From: Cordia subcordata
Lineage: Eukaryota; Streptophyta; Magnoliopsida; Boraginales; Cordiaceae
Length of the DNA stretch: 64,000 nt
Direction of reading: 5' to 3'
Assembly: GCA_028554755.1 (NCBI GenBank)
Contig: JAPTOF010000003.1
Location: forward strand, 9,309,501 to 9,373,500
Shown here: positions 36,502 through 47,538 of the stretch, piece by piece
Layout: each line of letters begins with the position of its first letter
Numbering within the stretch: position 1 is the stretch's first letter
The notes under the pieces: generated by a model
The model's input: the letters and a program-made list of their open reading frames with translations, nothing else
What the model was told of the DNA's origin: nothing
Database searches by the model: none
Translations under genes and position numbers: made by a program

Positions 36502-36860
36502 GGCTTTTAGACTCCCTCAGGTTAATTCAGCACAATTCTCCTGAGAGAGACAACATAATAAGGGAATACAGTGTACGAGATTGAGCTCAAATGCAGATAA
36601 AAAGTGGAAAATATTCTGTATTTTTCGGATATTTTCTGTGGAGGAAGACATGAATTGTAGACCTCCGAAGATATGGAGATGGACAACCACTCGTTGGTTG
36701 ATAAAGTGGATATTGAGGTGCTGACATGGCTATTGGATGGGCAATTTATTATGGTGCTCAATTGGGTACGAGGCACAAACTAAAACAGACTTCTTCAATT
36801 AAAAAGTAAGAACAGCAATAGAAAGTCCTGGATTTTTCTTTATTTTCTGTTTGTTGAGGA

Positions 36861-36909
<49 letters not shown>

Positions 36910-37274
36910 TCAATGAGTTGATCAATGGAGAATCTAAGAATATGAGAACAAACATTCCGAGACTATCCTTGTATTGCAACTCCAACTATAGGTCGATAGA
37001 GTTGCCCTAGCAGCATGACTTATTTTTGCACAATGCATCCATGTCCATTTCTTGTCATTAGTTGTACTGAATTTTCAACCACAGTACTTACAGCTCACCA
37101 GCCAAAACCATTAGTCTAACGGCTCCTTAAAATTGGGCTAGAATTTGTCCGTTGATGACCCCTAAGTTCGCTTTGTAAGAACTTATAATTCGGTCAATTT
37201 TGTTTACAAACAAAAAAATAGTAATCTAAATATTTTTGTAATTCTCACTTATAAAAGGGTAAAATGTATGTTAA
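36502..37274. promoter_or_regulatory. Upstream region of CURT1B-like gene
   Basis: The 5' UTR and promoter lie above 36501 on the - strand. A GATAAAG box (I-box-like, frequent upstream of photosynthesis genes) is on the + strand near 36700, and a CCAAT on the - strand near 36735. I see no convincing TATA box. A (TA)n run occupies 36864-36907. No gene is seen between about 36600 and 37274. Confidence 0.35.
36864..36907. repeat. (TA)n microsatellite
   Basis: About 22 uninterrupted TA units, 360 bp upstream of the CURT1B-like start. Confidence 0.95.
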
Positions 37275-39010
37275 CACTACAAGAAACATTACAATTTTTA
37301 ATGGAAATTTCCAACGGAGAATTTTCTGTATCTAATTTCCAACGGAGAATTTTCTGTATCTAATTTCCAACATCTGTCATCCGAAAAGTTATAGGAAATT
37401 CGGCATACTTTGATTTCCATTGCATTTCCGTTGGAAAATACCCACGGACATAATTCGGTTGCCAATCCGTGGTAATTTCCTATTACTTACCAATTGAATA
37501 ATTAAAATATATGAAAGTTGGATTTTATTTTTTCAAATTCATAGGAAATCCAGATGTAATTACCTATGGAAATTTATTTGTATTTATTTCCTACCGCTTG
37601 CCAACGAAATAATTAAAATTCCATAGGAAATCCTAAGGAAATTTGCTACAGAAATATTTCTATAATTATTTCTAGCAAATTGTATTTTGTAAGAATTATA
37701 TATAGAAATTTATCCGCAACTATTTCCTACGACTTACCAACGGAATAATTAAAATAAATTAAGTTTCGTAGCAATTCCGTAGAAATTTCCTACGAAAATA
37801 TATCCGTAGCTATTTCCAACACATTGTGTTCTGTAGGAATTATCGACAAAAATTTATCCATAGTTATTTCCTACGACTTTCTGGCGGAATAATTAAAATA
37901 AATAAAAATTTACAATGAAAAGATTTTCGTAGCTATTTCTACATATTGTTTTCCGTAGGAATTACCTAAGAAAATTTATCTGTAGCTATTTTCTATGATT
38001 TTCTAATGAAATAATTAAAATAAATTAAATTTCGTAGGAATTCTATAAGAAATTTCCTGTAGAAAAATTTCTGTAACTATTTCCGACAGATTGTGTTCTG
38101 AAGGAATTATCTACAAAAGTTTATCAATAGCTATTTCCTACAACTTTCCAATGGAATAATTAAAATAAATAAAATTCTATAGGAATTTTGTAAGAAATTT
38201 CCTACAGAAAGATTTCCATAGCTATTTCCAACATATTGTGTTTCGTAAGAATTACTTATAAAAATTTAACCGTAGCTATTTTCTACGACTTTCCAACGAA
38301 ATATTTAAAATAAATTAAATTTCGTAGGATTTTCGTAAGAAATTTCTTAAGGAAAATTTTCTGTAGCTATTTCCAACAGAATGTAGTCCATAAGTAATAC
38401 TTATGGAAATTTTTTCTATAGGCATTTTCTACGGCTTACCAACAGAATAATTAAATTAAATTTATTTCCGTAAGAAATTACCTACGGAAAAATTTCCGCG
38501 GCTATTTCCAACGGACTGTAGTCGTAGGCAATACCTACGGAAATTTTTTTCTGCAGGTATTTGCTACGGAGCTTACCGACAGAATAATTAAAATAAATTT
38601 ATTTCCGTAAGAAGTCCATGGAAATTACCGACCGAAAAATATCCGTAGGTATTACCTAGTCCATATATAAATATCTATCGTGTTTTTGTGTAGTTATTTC
38701 TCTATGGATTACCAACAAAATAATTAAAATAAATTTTATTTCTTTAACAAAAGTGTCGAAGGCTAATTAAAAATAATATTTTTAATTTTCTATTTTTTGA
38801 AGTTATTAAAATTTTAATTTATTTTTTCTTCAAACTTTAACATATTAAAACATTATAATGAGCAAAAATATTTTTCTTACAATTCTCTAATATTATTCCG
38901 AATAGTAAGAAATTAAAATTTTTAATGAACTTTTAATATTTAAATAATTATATTTTAATTTTATTTATAATTTTTAATATATTATTTTTATTATTTCCAA
39001 CGGAACAATA
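37275..39010. repeat. About 140 bp tandem array with CACTA-like left end
   Basis: The array opens with CACTACAAGAAAC, the terminal sequence typical of CACTA (En/Spm) transposons. About ten imperfect units follow, each carrying GGAATAATTAAAATAAA (near 37495, 37608, 37747, 37885, 38010, 38154, 38298, 38443, 38582 and 38718; spacing 113-145 bp). Each also carries self-complementary phrases such as TTTCCGTAGGAA and CCTACGGAAA. Units decay after 38740, with a last TTCCGTAGGAA near 39010. A CGTGTTTTTGTGTAGT near 38680 could be a decayed opposite end. No transposase is seen. Confidence 0.65.
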
Positions 39011-39132
39011 TTTTCCGTAGGAATGGAAAGTTAAATTTATAAGAAGCTGAGCTGGTCATTTGATCGTTTCAAGCACCATTTGCTCATTCTTGCTCGTCTC
39101 TGCTCCTATTCACGCCTACTCGTGAATTATAA

Positions 39133-39134
<2 letters not shown>

Positions 39135-39178
<44 letters not shown>

Positions 39179-39200
39179 TGGAGAGAGAGAGAGAGAGTGT
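39135..39200. repeat. (TA)n then (GA)n microsatellite
   Basis: A TA run (39135-39176) is followed by GA repeats with TGAGAG variants, just upstream of an exon-like fragment. Confidence 0.95.
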
Positions 39201-39229
39201 GAGAGTGAGAGTGATGGCGCTCACGGTAG

Positions 39230-39292
39230 TATTACAAGATCTACGCACGCGCCGTTGTCTCCATTAAAGACGGAGTTGAACATGCATTGAAG
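39230..39292 (+). pseudogene. Exon-like host gene fragment, unidentified
   Basis: A 21-codon reading, with YYKIYARAVVSIKDG followed by VEHALK, ends at AAG followed by a GTTCG donor-like sequence and a T-rich stretch. A stop (TAG) sits directly before it. The codons read like real protein, but I cannot name the parent gene. Confidence 0.3.
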
Positions 39293-39772
39293 GTTCGATT
39301 TTATTTTTTCTTTTTCTTCTAAATTCAATTCTTCATTTTTTGCTCTCTCGTACTAGCTGTCTTTCTCGCACACATACTCAGATGCTCTGAACCTAATAAA
39401 GAAAATTCTCAACTAAACCTAATAAAGAAATCAAATTTACTTGAATTTAGTGTTTTTTTTCTTAATTTGGTTGCAGTTGCCGTGTGATGTTTAGAATTTG
39501 TAACTGTAAATTCAATTTTTAGTATTGGAATGATGATTTCATGAAATTGAATGCAAGTACAAGATTTAGTTTCGATCTGTAACTTTGATTTTTTTTTTTT
39601 AAAAAAAATTTCTGAAATGCATTAATTTCATTTAGTTTCAATCATATACATGTATCAAATTTTAGATTTTTTTCTTTTAATTTTTGTAGTTAGAAATTTG
39701 TTCCTACTCTATAGTTCAATTTCATTTAGTTTCATCCTTTCTTTTCTAGTCTTCTGAAAAAGAATCAAAGTT

Positions 39773-39862
39773 TGATTGAGTACTTGTTTCAATTTATGGG
39801 GCTTGGTACCGCGGTTCTTGGACCTTGATGTTCTATGTGGCTTTTGTTTCAATTTCGTTTTC
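39773..39862 (+). repeat. 90 bp direct repeat, copy 1
   Basis: The stretch from TTGATTGAGTACTTG through GGGGCTTGGTACC and GGTTCTTGGACCTTG to TGTGGCTTTTGTTTCAATT recurs with a few changes at 41547-41636. The two copies are 1.8 kb apart in the same orientation. Confidence 0.8.
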
Positions 39863-40666
39863 TTTTGTCATTTAACTCACTTACTCTTACTTGCTTAGGT
39901 CCTACATCTGTTTGCTTAAAATCACTTTTCTTTGGTCATTTAACCTCACATACTCTTAATTTCTTACGGTCCACCAATATTAGACTCCAGCTAATACTGC
40001 TTTTCTGTGAGCCCCAGCCTCTTAATTAATCACCAAATGTCATGCAACTTGTTTTTGTTGAACTTGATTAAATTGTCATGTCAAATTTTTTTATTAAGAC
40101 TAAATTTGATATGCCTAACTTTCACTCAACTGAGTTGTACTTGGAATGCAGCATAGAGACAATTACAATATTTGTAAACCATACTCATCATTAGACATTA
40201 GGTGCTTTGGCTGGATCACTCTGGGTTGTACACCAAAAGAAGTTTTATGTAATTTCCCTGTTCTACTTGCGTCGGAAGTATCCTCCTCTCTTGAAGGCTT
40301 CAATGAGAATTAGAATGTCATTGCTAGGGAGCATTTATGAGTAACCGAAAAGAACTTCATATGTCACGAAGGTGGCCTTTAATGGATGGATATATGCATG
40401 GACTTGTAAGGTGACTATGGCTTGTTGGTATTGGTTAAGAGATGTTGCATGCATATTTGAGATGATTCGTCCAATTTCCTTGATTTTACTTTTGGAAATG
40501 AAAGCAGGATTAGATTTTGGCTTGAAAGATGAACTTGGGAAGTTGGATTTTCTACGTGCCAAAAAAAAAAAAAAGGATTATAACACTTAGATATAAGAGC
40601 ATCAGTTAATTTAGAATTGATATTCTGAAAATTCTGCAGGATAAAAAGGTAACCATGGTAGAGTAA

Positions 40667-40784
40667 CAGCCTGTTTGGCTAAGCTTATTTGAGGCTTATA
40701 AGCTGCAAATAGTAAAAAGCATTTGAAGGGGTGCTTTTTCCTTAGAGCTTATAAGCTGCAAAATAAGCAGAGCCAAATAGGCTG
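40667..40784. mobile_element. Small Tourist-like MITE (118 bp)
   Basis: It begins CAGCCTGTTTGGCTAAGC and ends GCCAAATAGGCTG, with inner inverted GCTTATAAGCTGC copies. It is flanked by TAA on both sides (40664-40666 and 40785-40787). Size, ends and target fit a PIF/Harbinger Tourist MITE. It could fold into one long hairpin. Confidence 0.8.
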
Positions 40785-41546
40785 TAAATTCCGTCTAGGT
40801 TTTGTGCTTACATGGTGTTTGTCTTGGCCTAAAATGCTGCTCTCTAAGTTAAGCTTAACATCATCTTAGTAATTTGACAATGCCAGAGGGGATTTGGGGA
40901 GGAAGGAGCTTCTGTTATCTGGGCTTACTTATAAGTATATAGAAGATACAAGGTGCATTCTCATTCCACATTTAAGTGGCTGCATAGATTAAAAAAAAAA
41001 AATCTACGTAAGCATCTTAGCTACCTGTTATGCCAATATCTTTGAAGCATCTCTTGTAGTGATGTAGAAGAAGTACAACTGAGGAGCATTTATTTTGTTA
41101 TTTCTATAATATTTTGAAGTTCACTTCCTTGGATGAAGAATCAGACTGAGCATGTGATGGCTATAGGGTAGAAATGAGATTCTTGCAAATTCTATGGACA
41201 AAAATCTTGACATGCAGAGTCAGCTGACTCCTAGTTTGTACATTTTACATTAAGGGTCACAGTTTCACCTATTCTGCACCTTACTACAGCAAAACACGAG
41301 CCAAACTCTTCTTATATTTAGAAATTTTAAAGAAACAGAAGGATAAATGAAATTTGAATACTATCCATAGAAATGGAAAAATGATTCAGATTGTCATATA
41401 TGCATTTCTTATCGTACAATTGATGGATTGCATGTGATATTTAGAGAAAATGCTCTGTATTTCTTACTCCGAGTATGCGAAAAGATTAAGAATATTCAGG
41501 ACTGAGTAAAGTTTGTAGCTTCTTGAGAACTGTTTGGGAATGTGAG

Positions 41547-41636
41547 ATTGATTGAGTACTTGTTTTAATTTATGGGGCTTAGTACCCCGGTTCTTGGACC
41601 TTGGTGTTCTGTGTGGCTTTTGTTTCAATTTTCTTA
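41547..41636 (+). repeat. 90 bp direct repeat, copy 2
   Basis: Partner of 39773-39862. It carries GGGGCTTAGTACCCCGG in place of GGGGCTTGGTACCGCGG. Confidence 0.8.
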
Positions 41637-43262
41637 ATCCGCTTCCTTCTGTAGTCTTTGCTAAACTTTCTTTCTTATATGCTTGGTTTAATAGGGAATG
41701 GCTCTTGTAGCAGCAAGAGTGACAAGATTGCCAATATACTCATCTTTTGCCGAAGAAGGCAATTAGTGATTTTTTTGCAAAAAGAGAGGCCATTTTCATT
41801 ATTGGCTTTGTTCTTGAGTTCGTGCAGGTTTCAGGACTTTTCTTTTTTCTCTTTTTCTTTATGATTATTACTCTTATCTTATTTTGGTCTTAGTTGTTGC
41901 CATTCATCATTCAGCATACAAGTAAGATTTTATTGCTTAGAATCTTAGCAACCTTGTAACAATTTCAGCTAATGAAAAGTGGAAAGGAAAGAGAAAGTGT
42001 TTAGGAGAAAGGGTGGGTGAGATTTTAGTGGATGGTGATGATGGTCTAGTATACTCTGGTTATCGAGAACATGCAACATTTTCATGCTTCTAGCATATTT
42101 TGCTTATCTCTTCTTTCAATTGAGAACTCATAGACAAATTTTTGAATTTGTGAAACTTGAATATGGATATGATTTTGATAACTCTGATATGCATTGCTTA
42201 GCCATCAATAGGGAAGCTCCTAAAAGCTGATTGGAACCGAAATGTGTCATTTACAACCATTTAAGGATCTTTTCCTGAAAAATGAAATGTCTGACTGACA
42301 ATGCTTAGACTTTTTGAATAATTAGTGGCGAATCGTTGAAATCATTTTATTATAATTGCATAATTGGTTTATCATTATTGGATCACTCTCACAACAAATA
42401 ACCACGATAAAAACTTATGTATTACATATCAAATCTGTGGCATATATGGTGAAATTCTTCAATACTATTTAGACACATGTACTTTGAACAAACAAAACTA
42501 AACAGAAATGGAATTTGAAAATATGAAAAATACAGCTTCTGTGGATCCTGATCTTTCTAAGCTGATTACAAACAACATAGTCTATATTTCAGATTTTGGA
42601 GTTCAGACAGTTTCTTTGGAACATTTTGTCTTCTAGTATTTCTATATGCCATTGATGACTCGTGAAATGTGTCTTGTCTTTGTTTCCATAGTTGTCAACT
42701 TAACTCTAACTGACTTGCCTAGTCTCAATAGATTATGTTCTGAATTTTAATCGATTAATGATGTATAAAGACCAAGAGAAAGGAATTGTTGAGTTTTTAC
42801 ATCCTTTGCCATCTATTTGCATTGATGTGATAATGAGAAAGCAGCTTAATGAGCAGCACTTGGAAAAGAATGAGAAAAAGGAGGGAGGCATGATTACTTT
42901 GTGTACCTTGAACTTTGAACTAAAAGTGAAAGATCTCATCTGTATAGAACCACACGCATTTCTTTAATAAGTTAGGTTATTGACATTTCTTGAAGGATGC
43001 TGTATACTTTTATTTAGTACCTAGTTCTTAAAGCTTTTATATACAATTAAGTATTCTGTTTAAATTGATGAATGGTGCTCTTTCATGGCTGTGCATTATT
43101 GGGAATGATCTCTCTCTCTCTCTACATATATATAAGTGGATGACTTGCCTTAGCAATTTGGCCGCATGCATTCAAATTTTTCAGTACATAATCCGTATTT
43201 TCATAATTTTTTTTAGTGCTCCGTAATTTTTCCATCTTCTTGTTTAATGTGAACCGGTGGAG

Positions 43263-43367
43263 CTTGAATCTATGAAGCTTGGATGTGGAAATGTTCAAAT
43301 GGAATGTAATGCAGCTGATGAACGTGCCACGTTACTGGCTTCTGAAGTAATTGGCTTGGAAGAGAAG
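43263..43367 (+). pseudogene. Coiled-coil exon fragment, BLISTER-like
   Basis: A 35-codon open exon lies between an AG acceptor (43261-43262) and a GTCGGT donor. It reads LESMKLGCGNVQMECNAAD and ends LLASEVIGLEEK. From memory this resembles the coiled-coil part of the plant Polycomb-associated protein BLISTER, an identification I hold loosely. No flanking exons of that gene are visible, so this is an isolated copy, not a gene. Confidence 0.45.
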
Positions 43368-43535
43368 GTCGGTTCTAACAATGGGTTAATTTTGGGGGAT
43401 ATCTTAATATTTGCTTAGTGTCTCTTTACTTGGACTGAAGCAACAAAAGAATACAAGTACTACTTGCTAATTCGACATTTGACATCTGAAGCTCTTGTGT
43501 AAACCAAACAGAGTAACTGCGCTACTCAAACTACA

Positions 43536-43681
43536 TGAACCATACACATCACTTATTAAATCAATTAAATAGATTTTGCACAGCTCTTGGATTAATGTTC
43601 TTAATTTTTGAACCATACATATCACTTATTAAATAAATTAAATAGATTTCGCATAGCTCTTGGATTAATGTTCTAATTTTT
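43536..43681. repeat. 73 bp tandem duplication
   Basis: Two units start TGAACCATACACATC and TGAACCATACATATC at 43536 and 43609, each ending AGCTCTTGGATTAATGTTC plus T-rich sequence. The second directly precedes the kinase-like exon. Confidence 0.9.
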
Positions 43682-43688
43682 TTGTTGC

Positions 43689-43772
43689 AGGAGGGTCTTA
43701 TTTTCAACTTCTCTCTTGGAGCCTTGGCTTGAAGATTGCTCTTGGAGCTGCAAAGCAGCTTGCTTATTGTAT
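43689..43772 (+). pseudogene. Receptor-like cytoplasmic kinase exon fragment
   Basis: Following TTTGTTGCAG, the frame reads GGSYFQLLSWSLGLKIALG and then AAKQLAY. This matches the segment before the catalytic loop of plant RLCK VII/PBS1-like kinases (GSYFQPLSWSLRLKVALGAA in the family). The next kinase segment (catalytic HRD loop) is missing; a weak ADAKL trace at about 43956 may be its activation segment. It is a non-functional fragment. Confidence 0.6.
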
Positions 43773-44417
43773 AAATACACATTGCTTATTTAAAGGTTCA
43801 TTATTTTATGATTGGTACTCAATCTGATAACATTTAATTTTTTTTTTTTTTGGGTGAACAGACTCATTTAAATCAAGTTGAAAATTGATTGCAAAGAGAG
43901 GCTTGAGAAGGAGGTATCCACTAATTTTTACGTTGAGCTAACCTTGTCGTGCAGATGCGAAGCTGCCATTTGATTTTGTAATCTTGTTGTAGTTTTTGTT
44001 TTTGCTATTCTGTTTCATTAGTCAATGCAAATGCTTGCAGTTTACTTGGGTTGGCAAACTTGTGCTATCAATTGCTTTTATAATTTACAATAGGTGGTCT
44101 ATCAGATAAAGTTATTGCATGAGCGATTACTTGATCGATGACCTCGCCGAGTCGAAGTGACCAGAGACCATAAAACAAGGCTGTAACTTATCCGATGCTT
44201 GGGACACATTTACTGTGGAAGTCGTGCTTCTTTTTTTGTCTTTTTTTGAACTTTCATGTCAAGCATAATTGACTAATAAGTGTCATACCATCTACAATGA
44301 AGTGACTATGAAACTTATGATTCCATAAACTCCTGACCATGTAGGTTACGATGATCAAGTTGATGTGAACTAATAATGGGACAGAGAACATATGGTCTAG
44401 AGTACTATTACACGTGA

Positions 44418-44755
44418 TGTTTTGGAAATGTGGAAAATATATAAAATATAAAATATGGAGAGAAAATATGAAAGTGCTGAAAATGGTTGGAAACACTATT
44501 AACGGTGGCTCTAGAAGCGAAATAATAAAGATTAACTGTAAATTATTGATGTTACATGAATACAATAGAAGAGTCTATTTATAGGTATAGTAACTTGGTG
44601 AGCAAGACTAGAAGATAGATTAATAAGGTAACTAAAATTTTAAAGAAACTAGAATAATAAAGAAATCGATTTGACTGATTACCTAATCTAGACTATTGCC
44701 TAATGTAACACCAAAAGATAAGGAAATACATTAATAATCAAAATATTCTTCAACA
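44418..44755 (-). repeat. Short copia LTR (338 bp), - strand
   Basis: On the - strand it begins TGTTGAAGAATATTTTG, has a CTATAAATAGACTC TATA region near 44575, and ends CATTTCCAAAACA. Just outside its start the - strand reads CTTGAGTTTGAGGGAGGAT, a typical copia polypurine tract, so this is a 3' LTR. The 300 bp beyond (44756-45060) are non-coding with roughly 50 bp repeats containing AGAATGGGATTAAG and GAGCCAAAGCAAGAATC. No partner LTR is found. Confidence 0.65.
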
Positions 44756-45099
44756 ATCCTCCCTCAAACTCAAGTGGTCAAACAGAGACCAACTTGAGTT
44801 TCATAATCAGATTACTGAGAAGTCTTTGTACTAATCTTGAACCAAGTAAGAACAGATAACCGAGAACCAACCGAGCAAGACTTGAACTTGAAGGTGCTGT
44901 TATTGCGAGCTACCAAGAACAAGAACCAAGAATGCCAAGAATGGGATTAAGCTTATTCTCCAAGAGCCAAAGCAAGAATCCTCCCAGAATGGGATTAAGT
45001 TCAACAAGAGCCAAAGCAAGAATCTCGCAAACCAAGAATGGGATTATTACATGTAGAGACCAAGAGGTGACATGTGTAATAGGTTGGTAAAAGTTTATG

Positions 45100-45825
45100 T
45101 TAATTATTTATTTCATGGAGACATGAACAAAATCAGCATGGCCTTGTTTAAAGATTCTTGAACTTTATGCACCCTTGTAGATTAATCTTTACGTAGCAAT
45201 ACAGTGGGAAAGTTTATGAGTGTAGTATTAATAAGCTTGAAAAAAGATAATCAATTGAATAAGAGAATTTGGCTACTTAGATTAGATTAATAGGAGAAAT
45301 TGCACACCTAGATAAAATATTTAGTATGTCTTTTATGTGAATTTATATGCCCTAATAATCTTTATTTGCAAATTTTTATTGGTTTAATAATTTTAGTTTT
45401 TATTTGTTTTTCTTCCATTAATTGCTACTAATTAATTTAGTGCAAGTTTTAGTTAGTTAGTTAGTTAGTTAGCTATTTAGATATTTATTTTAGTTAAAGT
45501 TTTCTTTATTAATTTAGTCAAGTTCTTTTTCACTTGTTCAATTAGTTTTAGAATTTTCTAATTTCAGTACTTGACAACACAATTATCGTGGGATCAACAC
45601 TCTACATATTATTTTTTTACTTACAATATCATGCACTTAAGATAAAATCATAACAAGTTTTTAGTGTCATTGCTAGGGATTATGTATCTTGTCAATATTG
45701 ATATCAAGCTTGTTTTATTATTAATTTAAACTCTCTTTGAGTTTAATTTAAATTCTTCAATTAGGGTTACAAGTTCTTTTGTTTGATGCATGACTAGAAG
45801 AAAACACGAAGAGTTGTGTCCTCTT
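45100..45825 (+). mobile_element. Gypsy 5' fragment: LTR end, primer site, ORF start
   Basis: An LTR ending in CATAACA at 45655 (its start is not resolvable) is followed at 45662-45679 by TAGTGTCATTGCTAGGGA. This is the tRNA-Asp primer site with only transition-type changes. A leader and an ORF start (MTRRKHEEL) at 45790 follow, cut at 45825 by a SIRE-like LTR. Confidence 0.55.
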
Positions 45826-47108
45826 TGTTAGCACTATATACTATAATAAATGTTTTGATGATGAGCAATGATAGAATGCTGATGAAGCTTTTGAATGAAA
45901 TTCTTACTAAATGTATTAAATGCTTAATGATGAATGGATTAATTTGTGGTTTATTTGTGGTTTATTGTAATTGCCTAAACTCAACTACGCTTGAATAAAC
46001 TAATGCTTTGTGTCTGAGTCTTTGTTTGAAAAATTTATTCTTATAAGTGCCAGAGATATTATGTCATTGCCCATACATACAAGTACTAGAACTCAAGGGA
46101 AAGCATACTTGAAGACTTGAAATGAGGGGATGACAGAAGGATAGCGATAGAAGACATAAGGAGAGCGAATGTAGTCTTTATCAGTGTGAAGTTGCCCTCA
46201 CTATGTGTTTCTCCATTCATTTTGGCTATTAAACATGTGCACTTAAAGTTTTCAAAGTGTCTAAATGTTTTTGAGATGATTTTAGACTGTAAAATGTGCT
46301 TTGAAACTTATTTTGACAAAAGGTTGTTTGGAAACAAAGTTATTTTTCAAAATGCAACTCAAACTCTTTGGCGGTAGAGGCATGCAATCTATTGCACAAG
46401 AATTACCTCGACTGCTTGTACCAGGCTCATCTGCATGAGAACTTCTTGAGTTCTCTGACAATAGAGGAGTGTGGTGAATTGCTACAGTGGAGACCTCGAT
46501 CACACGTGTGCTATCAACTAAAATCTTATATAAAACTAGTCATTTCCAATATGATCGTACACCTTATCCTCTCTCAGACATTCAAAATTAATTTCAAATA
46601 TTTTCTTTGTTTCTAATAGTTATATTTCGTATAAGAGGCCAAAATAATGTTTTGCACATCTTTCAAGGCAATCAATAGATCCAAAGTGTAATTTGTTTTC
46701 TCCTACTTTTCTAGCAAATATTTCTTAGCTTTCACTTTCAAATCAGTGTGTGTTATAAGTGTGAGAAACAACAAAATTGAAAGAGAGATTTTTGGGTTTT
46801 GCTTGATTTGGGAAAAGTCAAGTATTGTAGTAGGTTATCGAGCTAAGCTTACATTTGAAAACCTCAAGTGTGATTAGTGGACTTGGTTAAATACTCAACT
46901 AGAACGACTAGGGAGGTGATGCAGGTTAGATGCCGGATTACTATAAATTGACGGAATCTTTTTTACTTGCTTTTTATTACTCTCTACTTTGATTTTCATT
47001 TCTTAGACAAAAGCATTCAATAAGAGTTCTCAATCAACTTGAAAAGTGTAAAAAATGAAATAAAATTTCTACTTTATTCACCCCAACTAAAGCATTTCCT
47101 ACCTAACA
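45826..47108 (+). repeat. 5' LTR of SIRE-like copia 3 (1283 bp)
   Basis: It starts TGTTAGCACTATATAC and ends TACCTAACA, immediately before a primer site. It is collinear with 32985-33990 from GCCCTCACTATGTGTTTC onward. It inserted into the beginning of a gypsy ORF. Confidence 0.75.
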
Positions 47109-47109
47109 A

Positions 47110-47123
47110 GTGGAATCAAAGCT
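47110..47123 (+). promoter_or_regulatory. Copia 3 primer binding site
   Basis: GTGGAATCAAAGCTAAG follows the LTR, a decayed form of the TGGTATCAGAGC Met-tRNA complement. Confidence 0.65.
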
Positions 47124-47257
47124 AAGGCTTCACAGAGGACTAACTGTCTAGTAAAACGATCAATGTGGCAAACGAGTCTTTATTTGATAAGGGATTCTAG
47201 CCTTTCAAGGCTTTACACTTTGATGGAGTCAATTACCCCTATTGAATAAGACGTATG

Positions 47258-47402
47258 GATATATATACATACACACATATATATATACATATACACACAT
47301 ATATATACATCTATATACACACATATATATACATATATACATACATATATACACATATATACACACACATATATATACATATATATATATATATACATAC
47401 AC
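47258..47402. repeat. TA/CA-rich microsatellite inside gag
   Basis: About 145 bp of ATATATACAT and ACACACAT permutations. It lies exactly where related gag copies read MEIYIQS, whose codons (GATATATAC-like) would seed such a repeat. Reads on either strand as Tyr/Ile/Thr/His polymers, which are not genes. Confidence 0.9.
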
Positions 47403-47538
47403 ATTACGTCAATTATTAACTATGGACTTTGGTGGAAGATGGACCATTCATGCCTATAAAGATCAATGGTGAAGTTACCATGGTGCCCAAGAAGAAGAAG
47501 AGCCGAACGTGAGGACAAGGCCATGCTCACCAAGAACT

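Noticed and set aside
37275..39010. CRISPR-like array
   Set aside because: Units are about 140 bp, imperfect, without short constant repeats and unique spacers, and the setting is a plant nuclear genome.
41046..41061. CTCTTGTAGTG as a CACTA right end for the element starting at 37275
   Set aside because: No subterminal repeats of the 37275-39010 type lie near it, and the flanking trinucleotides (TAA and ATG) do not match.
47213..47472. Tyr/Ile/Thr repeat ORFs on both strands
   Set aside because: Pure translation of a TA/CA microsatellite inside a decayed gag.
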